Shown here one piece after another: positions 23,387-33,044 of a stretch of DNA of 64,000 nt (positions are counted from its first letter, which is position 1; every line of letters begins with the position of its first letter). Origin of the DNA: Opitutaceae bacterium (GTDB lineage Bacteria; Verrucomicrobiota; Verrucomicrobiia; Opitutales; Opitutaceae). The notes under the pieces were generated by a model. It was not told where the DNA came from. It ran no database searches and was given only the letters and a program-made list of their open reading frames with translations. The stretch is taken from positions 101,344 through 165,343 of the forward strand of contig JANQRT010000054.1 of assembly GCA_028284385.1 (NCBI GenBank). Reading direction: 5' to 3'. Position numbers and translations under genes: made by a program.

Positions 23387-24211
23387 CTTGGCCATTCCCA
23401 AGGCTATCCAATTCTCCAAGGGAATCTGTTCGGAGCGCGATTTCGAATCGATCTGTAGCAATTCCATATGCGCGAGCCATTCTCTCGCTAGATCGCTCTC
23501 CAGATTTTTCAGTAGAACGCCGACTTGTTTGCGACGCTGTTGAAAAAGTTCGCGAATCAACTGTTTGGCGTCCTCGGAAAATAGATACGGAAATTCCTTG
23601 CGTCTGATTAGAAGGAGTTGGGATGCCACCTCCGGTTTCGGATAGAAGCAGTTCGAACTGACGTTGTGGTGATCGGATATCTCGTACGCCGCTTGTAGAA
23701 AAATGCTAATAGCTCCGAATTGCTTTCCACCCTCTTTAGCCGTGTATCGCTGAGCGGCCTCTTTTTGTAGCATCAGCGTCATAGATTGGGGCAGCTTGCC
23801 GCTAAGAACGCTATCCATCCAAGGCGTTGAAATCGCGTAAGGCAAATTGGCAACGACTTTAAAGTTCTCGATTTCGCTCGGCAACCCGGCCAGCGGAAAA
23901 TCAAGGGCATCGCCTTCCATTACATGGAATCGTTCGCCCTGCAATGAATCCTCTTTTTGCAGATAGTCTGCCAATCGCTTGTCCTTTTCGATTGAATACA
24001 CATTTGCTCCCGCTTCGATTAGGGCTCGTGAAAGCGTACCCAGTCCAGGACCGATTTCTACAATCGTATCGTTGCTCTGGATATCAGCCAGTTCGAGCGA
24101 TTTTCTAACAATATTGCCTTCGATCAGAAAGTTTTGCCCCAGTTTCCTAACCGGTCTATGCCCGATCTTCTCCAGCAAGGCTCTGGTTTGTGAAGGGGTG
24201 AGAGGTCGCAT
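23366..24211 (-). CDS. rsmA: 16S rRNA (A1518/A1519-N6)-dimethyltransferase
   Basis: 281 aa, standard KsgA/Dim1 length. Dimethylates two adenines in the 3' hairpin of 16S rRNA during small-subunit maturation using S-adenosylmethionine. Motifs: KLGQNFLI at the N-terminus, SAM loop GPGLGT (54-59), acidic EGDAL (D101), and the catalytic N122-L-P-Y125. The C-terminal helical domain has the YPKPEVASQL block. It lies 46 bases downstream of trpC on the same strand. Its C-terminal KKKELDE is encoded by the opposing gene's terminator, which may constrain both. Confidence 0.95.
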   Translation of the reverse strand: MRPLTPSQTRALLEKIGHRPVRKLGQNFLIEGNIVRKSLELADIQSNDTIVEIGPGLGTLSRALIEAGANVYSIEKDKRLADYLQKEDSLQGERFHVMEGDALDFPLAGLPSEIENFKVVANLPYAISTPWMDSVLSGKLPQSMTLMLQKEAAQRYTAKEGGKQFGAISIFLQAAYEISDHHNVSSNCFYPKPEVASQLLLIRRKEFPYLFSEDAKQLIRELFQQRRKQVGVLLKNLESDLAREWLAHMELLQIDSKSRSEQIPLENWIALGMAKKKELDE

Positions 24212-24257
24212 TTACTATTCGGATTCGCCTATGCCTGGCGGAGACGAGGTCACCGTT

Positions 24258-25055
24258 TCAGGTAGCGTTGTGAAACTGCTCAATCAATGATGCTGGCGAT
24301 TCCGATTTCATCAGAGCTTCTCCTACTAAGACCGCATCCGCTCCTGCTTGCTTCACGCGGATGGCATCCCCTTCGCTCCAAATGCCGCTTTCGCTTATCG
24401 CTACCACATTTTCAGGAAATTGAGGAATCAGCTTTTCTGAAAAAGCGAGATCCGTTTTAAATACCGCCAGGTCTCGATTGTTTACGCCGATGATTTTCGG
24501 ATCGTGCTTCAGACACGTCTCAAGCTCCGCTTCGGAATGAATTTCGTAGAGCGAATCGAGGCCAGCAAGATCGGCTGCCTCCCTTAACCCTTTCATGGTG
24601 TCATCGTCTAACGCTCTCACGATAATGAGAATCGCTGCCGCTCCCGCCATGGCCGCTTGCAGGACTTGGTACGGGTGCAACATGAAGTCTTTTCGCAAGC
24701 AGGGGACGCCTTGCCCTCGGGCATTGTAGGCGCAGGTCACTTGCTCCAGATCCTGGAGACTGCCTCCAAAGTATTTCTCGTCTGTGAGTATCGACAGGCA
24801 GTCCGCTTTCGCTTCCAGGTATCTTTCGGCCTGTTCGAGCGATGAACCGAGCTCTTTAATCTGACCAGCAGAAGGCGAGCGGCGTTTGATTTCAGAGATT
24901 ACGGCGAGCCCGGAAGGACGCTTCAATGCTTCCAGTAAACTTCCTCTGGCATCTTTTTGCAATTTGAATGCTTCGAGTTCGGCATTCGAAACTTGCCTGA
25001 CCAAAGGAGCGATCTCCTTTCGTTTCCATTCCATGATCTCGGTTAGCTTGTCCAT
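24258..25055 (-). CDS. trpC: Indole-3-glycerol phosphate synthase
   Basis: 265 aa TIM barrel catalysing ring closure of 1-(2-carboxyphenylamino)-1-deoxyribulose 5-phosphate to indole-3-glycerol phosphate in tryptophan synthesis. Key blocks are ISEIKRRSPSAG (catalytic E55/K57), ILTDEKYFGGS, CLRKDFMLHPYQV (catalytic Lys), IIGVNNRDL, ISESGI and AVLVGEALM. It is monofunctional, with no fused TrpF. Other trp genes are absent nearby, so the pathway genes are dispersed. Divergent from mazG with 71 bases between starts. Confidence 0.96.
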   Translation of the reverse strand: MDKLTEIMEWKRKEIAPLVRQVSNAELEAFKLQKDARGSLLEALKRPSGLAVISEIKRRSPSAGQIKELGSSLEQAERYLEAKADCLSILTDEKYFGGSLQDLEQVTCAYNARGQGVPCLRKDFMLHPYQVLQAAMAGAAAILIIVRALDDDTMKGLREAADLAGLDSLYEIHSEAELETCLKHDPKIIGVNNRDLAVFKTDLAFSEKLIPQFPENVVAISESGIWSEGDAIRVKQAGADAVLVGEALMKSESPASLIEQFHNAT

Positions 25056-25126
25056 AAGAAGCCTAGGTTGGAGACCAATCGCATGATTGGCTTCGAAAGC
25101 AAAGAATTAAAAGTCTGCTTAAACGA

Positions 25127-25825
25127 TTGCCTTTCGAGAATGTTGGCGACTACACAGTCTGCGTGAGTTCCATAGAAGAATTGCTTGAAACCATGGCTCG
25201 GCTAAGAGGACCGAATGGCTGTCCATGGGATAGGGAACAGGATCACCAATCACTCGCTCAATGTCTTGTCGACGAATGTAGCGAATTATTGGAGACCATT
25301 GACAATCTGGATATGGAGCACATGCGGGAGGAACTGGGAGATGTTCTGCTCCAAGTCGTCTTTCATGCTCAACTCGCTAACGAATCCGGAAACTTCGACT
25401 TTCAAGACGTTGCGAAAGAGATTAACGACAAACTCATCCGTCGCCATCCGCATGTCTTTGGCGAGGAGAATCTGGAAACATCGGATCAAGTTCTTCATAA
25501 ATGGGAGCAAATCAAGGCCGCGGAAAAGCGGAATCAGGCTCGCTCGAATCACATCTTCAAGGAACTTCCTCCTGCTCTTCCGGCTCTCCTTTTCGCTTAT
25601 GAGGTTTACAAGCGCATCTCAAAACAGGAGTTGCCTACGGGACCGTCTATAGACCAGGAGTCCATAAGTTCGCTATCGGAAACGCTTGATGAGGAATCCG
25701 CTGGTAGACGTTTTTTCGAGCTGACTGCTGCCTGCCGACTTAAGGGGATTGATCCCGAATCGGCCGCTCGTCGCTATGCGAGAAAGGTCCAGGCTGAAAC
25801 GGAAGAGCTTTGCTCGACCACCTGA
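25127..25825 (+). CDS. mazG: Nucleoside triphosphate pyrophosphohydrolase
   Basis: 232 aa. Hydrolyses (d)NTPs to NMP and pyrophosphate, cleaning the nucleotide pool. The first MazG domain has CPWDREQDHQSL, DECSELLETID and the EELGDVLLQVVFHA metal-binding helix; the second, shorter domain follows (GVDPESAARRY-like segment near the end), giving the E. coli-type tandem arrangement, with the RHPHVFG block between. The start is uncertain: the frame opens with TTG at 25127, and a GTG at 25163 lies nearer the family start. It is followed after 39 bases by a Xer recombinase gene. Confidence 0.9.
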   Translation: MPFENVGDYTVCVSSIEELLETMARLRGPNGCPWDREQDHQSLAQCLVDECSELLETIDNLDMEHMREELGDVLLQVVFHAQLANESGNFDFQDVAKEINDKLIRRHPHVFGEENLETSDQVLHKWEQIKAAEKRNQARSNHIFKELPPALPALLFAYEVYKRISKQELPTGPSIDQESISSLSETLDEESAGRRFFELTAACRLKGIDPESAARRYARKVQAETEELCSTT

Positions 25826-25864
25826 GCTTGCTTGGCTCCCTTCTTCTCAGCATAGTTTCCAGCT

Positions 25865-26818
25865 GTGGCGAAACCGGCCCAAGAGAGATTGCTTGCCCCT
25901 TCGCAAGAAGAAGATCGCCTGAGATGGCTCGAGCCTTTTCTCAGAAATCTCGAGCACGAGCGCAGGCTATCGGTTTACACGCTTCGCAACTATGGAAAAG
26001 CGGTGGAACGATTTCTTGTCTACTTGCGAAAAGAGGGCGATTGGGATGGTGAGCTTAAAAGCGTAAAAATGCGGCAGGCTCGCGATTTCGTGATCGACGA
26101 GCAGAGACGTATTTCGCGACGCACTTTGCATAATCAGGTCTCGGCCATCAGAGCTTTCATGAAGTATTGGATCCGGCAAGGGGCTATTGAACTGAATCCG
26201 TTTGAAGCTGTCGTCTTGCCGAAATTGCCGAAAAAGCTGCCTGCCTACATGACTGAGGCTCAGGTCAGAAAGTTATTAGAAGGCCCCATGAAACTCTTGG
26301 AAAGCGGGGGTATTGAGCCTTTTCCCGCCTGGCGCGATCGGCTTGTTTTAGAGCTTCTTTACGGAGCGGGGTTTCGAGTCAGCGAGTTGGTTAATCTGAC
26401 CTATGGCGATGTAAGTTTCGAAGAGGAGGTAGCCCGGATCGTCGGAAAAGGCGGAAAATCGCGACTCTGCCCCCTGGGTCGAGTAGCGATCGGAGTCCTC
26501 TGCAAATGGAGGGATGAATTTGCCCCTCAAACCGGTTTTCAGGACCCTGTGATTGTCAGCAATCAAGGCCGAAAATGGTCTCCTCGCCAGATCCAGCTAC
26601 TCTTGAAGAAATACCTCGCTTTGGCTGGTCTTCCGATGGATTTGACCCCGCATAAAGTCCGACATTCCTATGCCACTCATCTTTTGGACAATGGCGCCGA
26701 TTTAAGGCTGGTGCAGGAACTATTAGGACATTCGAAACTCTCGACGACGCAGATCTACACGCACGTCAATATTGGTCGACTCAAAGCGGTTTTCGACCAA
26801 GCGCATCCGAGAGCCTAG
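25865..26818 (+). CDS. Tyrosine recombinase XerC/XerD
   Basis: 317 aa with a GTG start. The SAM-like N-terminal domain (residues 20-110, YTLRNYGKAVERFLVYLRKEG) is followed by a catalytic domain with all active residues: Arg in GAGFRVSELVNL, Lys in GKGGKSR, HKVRH, His in LLGH, and the nucleophile Tyr in TTQIYTHV. The length and motifs fit the chromosomal dimer-resolving recombinases rather than phage or integron integrases, and no attachment site or mobile genes are nearby. XerC and XerD cannot be told apart by eye. It probably shares a transcript with mazG. Confidence 0.93.
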   Translation: MAKPAQERLLAPSQEEDRLRWLEPFLRNLEHERRLSVYTLRNYGKAVERFLVYLRKEGDWDGELKSVKMRQARDFVIDEQRRISRRTLHNQVSAIRAFMKYWIRQGAIELNPFEAVVLPKLPKKLPAYMTEAQVRKLLEGPMKLLESGGIEPFPAWRDRLVLELLYGAGFRVSELVNLTYGDVSFEEEVARIVGKGGKSRLCPLGRVAIGVLCKWRDEFAPQTGFQDPVIVSNQGRKWSPRQIQLLLKKYLALAGLPMDLTPHKVRHSYATHLLDNGADLRLVQELLGHSKLSTTQIYTHVNIGRLKAVFDQAHPRA

Positions 26819-26873
26819 CGGGAGCGAATTCGAACTCAGAGATTTGCCCGGTTCGGGCGGTTTTCGGATAGCC

Positions 26874-29800
26874 ATGAAGCATAAACGCCTTGGGAGATTT
26901 CTTTTATTGGGCTGGGCCAGTCTTTTTCTGATACAGCTGGTTGCCGGCTCCAAAGAAAAAGTCTTTTCTCCTCATGGTCGTGAAATCGTCGCCAATGAAT
27001 TGCTAGTCAAGCTTCGCGATGATGTAGCGCTCCCCAGTGCCGGTTCCTTCCACGCTGATATGGGAGCAAAAGTGCTGAAACGTTTTTCCAATATCCCAGG
27101 CGTTTCTCTGGTTCGAATCGAACGTGAAGGGTCCCTCGAGGCTGCTATCGAATCTTATAAGCGTAGTGGAATTGTGGAGGCACTTTCCTACAATTACATT
27201 CGAAGGGCGTCCGTTGAGCCGAATGACGCTCTCTATGGAGCATCTTTGCAGTGGGGACTAAACAATGAGGGGGAGCTTGGAGGTGTGGCCGATGCTGATA
27301 TCGATGCTCCCGAGGCTTGGGATACTATCAGCGATGCATCCGATGTCATCGTCGCTGTCATTGATACGGGGGTGCGTTACACGCACGAAGACCTGGCAGG
27401 AAACATGTGGGTTAATCCAGGCGAAATCCCGGGTAATGGAATCGATGACGATGGAAATACCTTTATTGACGATATTCATGGCATTAATTCGATTGACGAT
27501 TCAGGCGACCCGATAGACGACCAGGGCCATGGCACTCACGTTGCAGGAATTCTTGGAGCTGTTGGAAATAATGGTATCGGAATTGCGGGTACGGCTTGGA
27601 ATGTGAAAATCATGGCTCTTAAATTCCTCGATGCCGAAGGAGCGGGTCGTGACTCGGACGCGATTGAATGTATAAACTATGCCATCTCCAAAGGAGCTCG
27701 CATCATTAATAATAGTTGGGGAGCTGAAGGATTCAACACCGTATTAGAACAAGCGATACGGGATGCTAGTGATGCGGGCGTTTTGTTCGTTGCGGCATCC
27801 GGCAACGAAAGCAATGACAACGATGCGAATCCCTCCTATCCCTCCTCCTACGAACTGCCCAACGTCGTTAGTGTTACTGCCACTGACAAGTACGACGAAT
27901 TCGCCTCGTTCGCCAACTTTGGCGAAAACTCGGTGGACATTGCGGCTCCTGGGGTAGGAGTTTATTCCACGTACATCGGTTCCGATCTCGACTATCGAGC
28001 TCTTAGCGGCACATCAATGGCGGCTCCCTATGTGAGTGGAGCGCTCGCCTTGCTCATAGGTCAATTTCCAAACGAATCGATCTCAAGTATTCAAAGTCGC
28101 TTGTATGCCACATCGGATACGCTTGCCAGTCTTGCCCGGAGATGTCGAACCGGGGGTCGATTGAATTTAGCCCGAGCCCTCTTGCCTGATCTTCCGGCTC
28201 CTATTAATGATCAATTCGAAAATGCCGCAGCGATTTCCGGTTCTCCCGCCATTTCCTCGGGCTTCAATGCGGCGGCCACCTCGCAGTCCGACGAGCCTTC
28301 GCATGCTTCGGGCACCTCGGATAAATCAGTATGGTGGAAATGGATACCAACTACTAATGGTCTAACGGAAATTTCTACCGTTGGCAGCGATTTTCTTACG
28401 GCTTTGGCGGTCTACAGAGGATCCGACTTGAATGCCTTGACCTTGGTCGCCAGCGATATCGACGAAGGACCGAATCCACAAGGAAGCAATCTCTCTTTCG
28501 AAGCGATTTCCGGAGAGGATTACTACATCGCGGTTGACGGAATAGGCGGTGGAACGGGAAACATCAGTTTGACGATCGGGCAGGGAGTGACCAATGACGA
28601 CTTCGCCTCCAGCGAGGCGATTGAAGGTATCAACATTCGCGCTACAAGCAATAACGGGAGCGCGACTAGCGAGAATGATGAGCCTAATCATGCTCCTTTG
28701 GTTCCGGCCTCTCGATCGGTCTGGTGGAGTTGGACGGCTCCTTTATCTGGCGATGTAACGGTTTCGACATCTGCCAGCAATAGTTTCGACACAGTGTTAA
28801 GCGTTTACACGGGTGATACACTGGCCTCACTTCAGCAGGTCGCTTCAGATGACGACTCCGGTCCTGGCTGGACGAGCGAACTGACTTTCACTGCGCAGAA
28901 AGATACGACCTATCGTATTGCCGTCGACGGATGGAATGACAGTTTTGGAGCCATTGCCCTCACGGTTGCGTCTGGAGAAAACGATGACTTTTCCAATGCC
29001 CGACCTTACATTTCGGATACATTCAATGACATCGCGTTTACTGGTTTGGCTACGAAGGAATCAAATGAGCCGTTGCATGGAGAGAATCAAGGAGGGCGAT
29101 CTCTTTGGTGGGATTGGACGGCAACGCGGAACGGTCAAGCTTACATAAGTACTTTTGGTAGCGATTTTGACACCACGTTAGGAGTCTATCAAGGAGCTGG
29201 CTTGGGTCAGTTGATAGCAGTCGATCAAAGCGATGATGCCGGAGGAACTTTAACCAGCCGGGTCATATTCGATGCCGTTTTCGGTCAAACCTATCGCATT
29301 GCTGTTGACGGTTTCAATGGCGAGCTAGGGCAGGATTTCGGGCTCGTGCAAATCGAGGGATTCGTCGAGGAAAATCCATCCTGGAAGCAGCCTGTCATTG
29401 ACAATACCGGAGCGCTCGAAGCCCTTTTTGGAGAGCCAACCTCGATTCAAGTGGTAGCAGAGAAAAATCCTACTTCATACAGCGCAAGTGGCCTCCCTTC
29501 AGGTCTTAGCATTGACAGCTTGAGCGGCCTCATTAGCGGAACGCCTACTTCGATCGGCACGCACCCGGTTGAATTGAGAGCCGCCAATACGTTTGGCGAA
29601 GGAGTCTTGCTCACGTCTATCAACGTTCTTCCGACTGAGGGGCCTCCAGTTATCGATGCTCTGCCGGTCGGTATTGCCAAGCCGCAAGGCGAAACCGTGT
29701 TGCTCGAAGTAATGGCCTACGGAGTAGGGCAGCTTTCGTATCAATGGAATAAGGACGGATTCGCTATACCAGGGGCGACCTCGTCAACCTATTCGATTTC

Positions 29801-30701
29801 GAATTTGTCGGAATCCAATTCAGGCGTTTACACCGTAACAGTTAGCAATTCCGACGGAGCTACCGTCTCGGAACCCATTCAGGTTTCTATCGCCAGCAAC
29901 TATCTGCTCAACATCTCGTCCAGAGGATATGCTTCTTCTGGAGAAGGTATCATGATTGCCGGATTTACGGTCGAAGGGACCGAGGTAAAGGATTACCTTA
30001 TCCGAGCTGTCGGACCGACTCTCGTAACCCAAGGAGTAGTCGAGGTATTGGAAAAACCATTACTCCAATTGTTTAAGGACGGAACTCCGGTGGCTACGGC
30101 CAGGTCCTGGGTCGACCAGGCGAATAGCTCTCAAATCGAGAGCGTTTCTAGCCAAATGGGAGCTTTCCCTCTCGAGAGTCCTGATGACGCGGCCATGCTG
30201 GTCAGTCTCGAGCCAGGCCAGTACGGGGCCCTTATTTTTGGCGACGATGGCGGCAGTGGCGTTACGCTTGCGGAAGTCTACGACGTTTCGACAGCTCAAT
30301 CCGTATCCACGCGCCTGATAAATATTTCCTCGCGACAGTACACCGGAAGTGGCGAGAAAACGGCCATTGCCGGATTCATTGTAGAGGGACAGGATCCCAA
30401 ACGGGTTTTGGTTCGCGTTATTGGCCCAAGTCTCGTTTCTCAAGGAGTTTCATCTCCTTTACCAGATCCTGTTCTGCAGATTTTCGCTGCCGGTCAGCTC
30501 CATAGCTCTAACGACAATTGGGAAGATAGCGATAGTGAGACTATGAATACGGCATTCAATGACGTGGGAGCCTTTTCATTGCCTGAAGGAAGTTTAGACG
30601 CCGCTATGGTCGCCACGCTTCCTCCTGGAACTTATGGCGTGATTGTCACTGACAAGAATGGGGCGGATGGCATCTGCCTACTTGAAGTGTACGAATACTA
30701 G
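26874..30701 (+). CDS. Large secreted subtilisin-like serine protease with modular C-terminus
   Basis: 1275 aa from the ATG at 26874, which opens a good signal peptide (RFLLLGWASLFLIQLVAG); an upstream TTG inside xerC is rejected. A propeptide (ANELLVKL...) precedes the S8 domain with catalytic D164 (VIDTGVRYTHEDL), H222 (GHGTHVAG), oxyanion N311 and S381 (SGTSMAAPYVSG). Then come three tandem pre-peptidase C-terminal-like domains (each opening NDQF/NDDF), a putative-Ig (He_PIG) domain (SGLPSGLSIDSLSGLISGTP), an Ig-like domain (YQWNKDGFAIPGATSSTY), and two copies of the LINISSR...IAGF...RAVGPSL repeat typical of secreted Opitutia proteins. Likely cell-surface or extracellular protein degradation. 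Confidence 0.93.
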   Translation: MKHKRLGRFLLLGWASLFLIQLVAGSKEKVFSPHGREIVANELLVKLRDDVALPSAGSFHADMGAKVLKRFSNIPGVSLVRIEREGSLEAAIESYKRSGIVEALSYNYIRRASVEPNDALYGASLQWGLNNEGELGGVADADIDAPEAWDTISDASDVIVAVIDTGVRYTHEDLAGNMWVNPGEIPGNGIDDDGNTFIDDIHGINSIDDSGDPIDDQGHGTHVAGILGAVGNNGIGIAGTAWNVKIMALKFLDAEGAGRDSDAIECINYAISKGARIINNSWGAEGFNTVLEQAIRDASDAGVLFVAASGNESNDNDANPSYPSSYELPNVVSVTATDKYDEFASFANFGENSVDIAAPGVGVYSTYIGSDLDYRALSGTSMAAPYVSGALALLIGQFPNESISSIQSRLYATSDTLASLARRCRTGGRLNLARALLPDLPAPINDQFENAAAISGSPAISSGFNAAATSQSDEPSHASGTSDKSVWWKWIPTTNGLTEISTVGSDFLTALAVYRGSDLNALTLVASDIDEGPNPQGSNLSFEAISGEDYYIAVDGIGGGTGNISLTIGQGVTNDDFASSEAIEGINIRATSNNGSATSENDEPNHAPLVPASRSVWWSWTAPLSGDVTVSTSASNSFDTVLSVYTGDTLASLQQVASDDDSGPGWTSELTFTAQKDTTYRIAVDGWNDSFGAIALTVASGENDDFSNARPYISDTFNDIAFTGLATKESNEPLHGENQGGRSLWWDWTATRNGQAYISTFGSDFDTTLGVYQGAGLGQLIAVDQSDDAGGTLTSRVIFDAVFGQTYRIAVDGFNGELGQDFGLVQIEGFVEENPSWKQPVIDNTGALEALFGEPTSIQVVAEKNPTSYSASGLPSGLSIDSLSGLISGTPTSIGTHPVELRAANTFGEGVLLTSINVLPTEGPPVIDALPVGIAKPQGETVLLEVMAYGVGQLSYQWNKDGFAIPGATSSTYSISNLSESNSGVYTVTVSNSDGATVSEPIQVSIASNYLLNISSRGYASSGEGIMIAGFTVEGTEVKDYLIRAVGPTLVTQGVVEVLEKPLLQLFKDGTPVATARSWVDQANSSQIESVSSQMGAFPLESPDDAAMLVSLEPGQYGALIFGDDGGSGVTLAEVYDVSTAQSVSTRLINISSRQYTGSGEKTAIAGFIVEGQDPKRVLVRVIGPSLVSQGVSSPLPDPVLQIFAAGQLHSSNDNWEDSDSETMNTAFNDVGAFSLPEGSLDAAMVATLPPGTYGVIVTDKNGADGICLLEVYEY

Positions 30702-30759
30702 TAGGATTCCGGAAATCTTAGAATTGCCTTTTAAACTTGGCCTACCAGTTTTGCTTTGT

Positions 30760-31149
30760 ATGGCCCAAGTAAAAGTATTCGCGCTTCGGGAGACTTTGGA
30801 AGCCAAAGGCGAGGTCTTGTCGGACGCCATCCATGATAGTCTGGTCCAAGCCATTGGGTTGCCGAAGGAAAAGCGGTTTCAGAGATTCATTCCCTTAGAA
30901 AAGAAATACTTCCAATTTCCAGCCGATCGCTCCAGCCAATACACGATTATCGAGATCTCCATGTTTATTGGAAGGACCAGGGATACGAAAAAGAATCTGA
31001 TTCGAGCTTTGTATCGGAATATTGGAATCCAGGCTGGAATCGAAAAACAGAACGTTGAGGTAACGATTTTCGAATCGCCAAAGGAAAACTGGGGAATCCG
31101 AGGCCTTCCTGGCGATGAGCTTGAACTAGACTATACTGTTGAACAGTAG
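30760..31149 (+). CDS. Tautomerase-family protein lacking the N-terminal Pro
   Basis: 129 aa from the ATG at 30760 (an in-frame upstream start would overlap the protease gene and lacks similarity). The beta-alpha-beta repeat of the Tautomerase_2/MIF-like group is visible: VFALRE, a long helix ending LVQAIGLPKEKRFQRF, then IIEISMFIGRTRDTKKNLIRAL and VEVTIFESPKENWGIRG. Known members use Pro1 as catalytic base after Met removal; here the second residue is Ala (MAQVKV), so classical tautomerase activity is doubtful. It follows the protease gene by 58 bases. Confidence 0.8.
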   Translation: MAQVKVFALRETLEAKGEVLSDAIHDSLVQAIGLPKEKRFQRFIPLEKKYFQFPADRSSQYTIIEISMFIGRTRDTKKNLIRALYRNIGIQAGIEKQNVEVTIFESPKENWGIRGLPGDELELDYTVEQ

Positions 31150-31161
31150 CAGTCTGATCCG

Positions 31162-31602
31162 CTAGCCAAAACAGTATTTCAGAATTTCCGCTACCTGTTG
31201 GGGCGATTCCGCGGTCGCTTGAGCCGCCCCATCAATCTCCTTCAAAGCGTGGGTCAGGCTCGAGTCGTGCAACGTAATCAGAGGCTTGCCCAGAGCGACG
31301 GCATAGCCGGCATCGAAAGCCGCGTTCCATTGGCGATATTGGTCTCCGAATTTCACTACAACGACGTCTGCTTGCTCGATAAAGGCTCGGATGCGGATGG
31401 CGTTGATTTTCGCCCCTTTATGATCCCGCCAGAAAGATCGATCCTCTTGACCGAGTATCGCTTCCCCAACATCATCGCTTGCCGAATGATCCGTAACGGG
31501 TTCGAGGACTTCGATGTCCAGTCCTGCTATCGAGATGGCGTTCTTTATTTCAGTTCGCCAATCGCTGTGAATCTCTCCTGATAAATAAACCGATATGCTC
31601 AT
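31162..31602 (-). CDS. YtoQ family protein
   Basis: 146 aa, aligning end to end with B. subtilis YtoQ: ISVYLSGEIHSDWR, ILGQEDRSFWRD, INAIRIRAFIEQADVVVVKFGDQYRQWNAAFDAGYAVALGKPLI. The fold belongs to the nucleoside 2-deoxyribosyltransferase-like group, with the conserved E in a GEIH motif and the R/D residues of the DAG segment. Function is unproven; the nucleotide-binding fold suggests nucleoside handling. Convergent with the tautomerase gene. Confidence 0.88.
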   Translation of the reverse strand: MSISVYLSGEIHSDWRTEIKNAISIAGLDIEVLEPVTDHSASDDVGEAILGQEDRSFWRDHKGAKINAIRIRAFIEQADVVVVKFGDQYRQWNAAFDAGYAVALGKPLITLHDSSLTHALKEIDGAAQATAESPQQVAEILKYCFG

Positions 31603-31650
31603 TATACTTCTTTGGAATTTTCGTGATTAGAAAATAAATACGTTTCGTCT

Positions 31651-32940
31651 TCACGCCCTTCGTTTGCGTGGATTTTGAACGCGTGTGAGGTAGTAAAGCG
31701 ACAGCGAAACGGCAATGCCTGAACAGATAGCCGCAGGTGTCAAGCTACCGGTCCAGTTGCGAATCCCAGCGCTAACAAAGGAGGCCAACAGAATGCAGAC
31801 GAGGGCGGAAGTTGTCATCAGCGCCATATATGTCGGGCGTCGCTCGGCTCCGCAAACTTCCAGTCCCATTGCCATACGAGCGGACATGTTCATATAGAAA
31901 GCCATGCCGTAGCCAAAAAAGAGAATTTTAAACCCCCAAGCATGGGTGTTCAGCAGCATTCCAATGCAGAAAACGGCTAGCATGGCTCGCGCGATGACCA
32001 TAGGCGTTTTGGGCCCGATACGGTCTCCCCAATAACCGGCTAGAATGTTTCCGAATATAGAGCCAATCATCGACATCGTTACGAGTTCTCCTATGAAGCT
32101 CTCGCCTTTGCCCGTCGTATCCACAGCGTGGATTCCCATAAAAGGAGTGATAATAAAAATGCCAGTGAATGTGAAATTCGAAATCAACAGCCTCCTCATG
32201 TTCGGATGCCGCTTCAGCATGGCCGGCGTTCCTTTGATGTTCTGCCAGAAAGTCACGGTTTCCGCTGGTTTGCGATGCTGCTGTTCTGGTTCTCCAATCG
32301 TAAGAAATACCAAATACGAAGTTCCAGTAAGGATGGCTGCTATCAGAAATAGAATGCCGTAGCCTTCTGGCGATTCCCTTGTTCGCAGAACGTATTCGAT
32401 AACAAACCCGGCTATGACGCCAGCGACGGCGCCGATCACGTTTCGTATGGCCATCATCGAGGAGATGCGACGCGACCCGATAGTGATATCCAGAAATTCC
32501 ATCCAGGCTGTCATGGCCAATCCAAAAAGAGCTCCTGTGACGAAGAGTCCGATCAGAGTTGTGTAGAGAGCCAGTTCCGGATGGAGCGTTCCATGGAAAA
32601 GAAGTACGTATGCAATTATGAAATACGGAATGCGGTGTAGCCCTCCAAAAAGAGTAACAGCAGGTTTAAGTCGACGCAGTCCTTCGACCAGATGAGCGGT
32701 AAACAAGGGCGGCAGCATGAATCCGACCATCAGCAAAGTGGGCGAAAAGGATATCGCCAGATTTGAGCCACCCAAAGAACGAATCAAGGAGGGCAATACC
32801 AGCTCTGCTGAAATAAAAGCCATGCCTGCGAAATAGAGACCGCCTTCGATCGAGTGGGCCCAGTAGTTCTTCCGAATTTCTTGGGAAGAGATCAGCCCGC
32901 TTGCCGTATCGAATGAACTATCGCTGTGTGGCGGTTTCAT
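31651..32940 (-). CDS. Major facilitator superfamily transporter
   Basis: 429 aa with about 12 hydrophobic segments. MFS features include the cytoplasmic loop motif between TM8 and TM9 (GYWGDRIGPKTPMVIAR, a form of GxxxDRxGRR) and a long central polar loop (EPEQQHRKPAETVTFWQ). The TM2-3 loop (EGLRRLKPAVTLFG) is a weak counterpart. Substrate unknown. It stands alone on its strand. Confidence 0.88.
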   Translation of the reverse strand: MKPPHSDSSFDTASGLISSQEIRKNYWAHSIEGGLYFAGMAFISAELVLPSLIRSLGGSNLAISFSPTLLMVGFMLPPLFTAHLVEGLRRLKPAVTLFGGLHRIPYFIIAYVLLFHGTLHPELALYTTLIGLFVTGALFGLAMTAWMEFLDITIGSRRISSMMAIRNVIGAVAGVIAGFVIEYVLRTRESPEGYGILFLIAAILTGTSYLVFLTIGEPEQQHRKPAETVTFWQNIKGTPAMLKRHPNMRRLLISNFTFTGIFIITPFMGIHAVDTTGKGESFIGELVTMSMIGSIFGNILAGYWGDRIGPKTPMVIARAMLAVFCIGMLLNTHAWGFKILFFGYGMAFYMNMSARMAMGLEVCGAERRPTYMALMTTSALVCILLASFVSAGIRNWTGSLTPAAICSGIAVSLSLYYLTRVQNPRKRRA

Positions 32941-33044
32941 GCTTTCTCAAGAAGCGTGTTGGCCCTATCAGATGCAACGTTTTTAAAACCCCACCTTGAA
33001 TTCTTCATGGGACCTTAATCTTAAGACACGAACTTCCCTGGACC

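Noticed and set aside
25865..26818. Xer recombinase as sign of an integrated element
   Set aside because: Sits between housekeeping genes mazG and a protease, with no attachment repeats or mobile genes; fits chromosomal XerC/D.
26772..26873. Upstream start of the subtilase within the xer gene
   Set aside because: It would place 34 unrelated residues before a perfect signal peptide at 26874.
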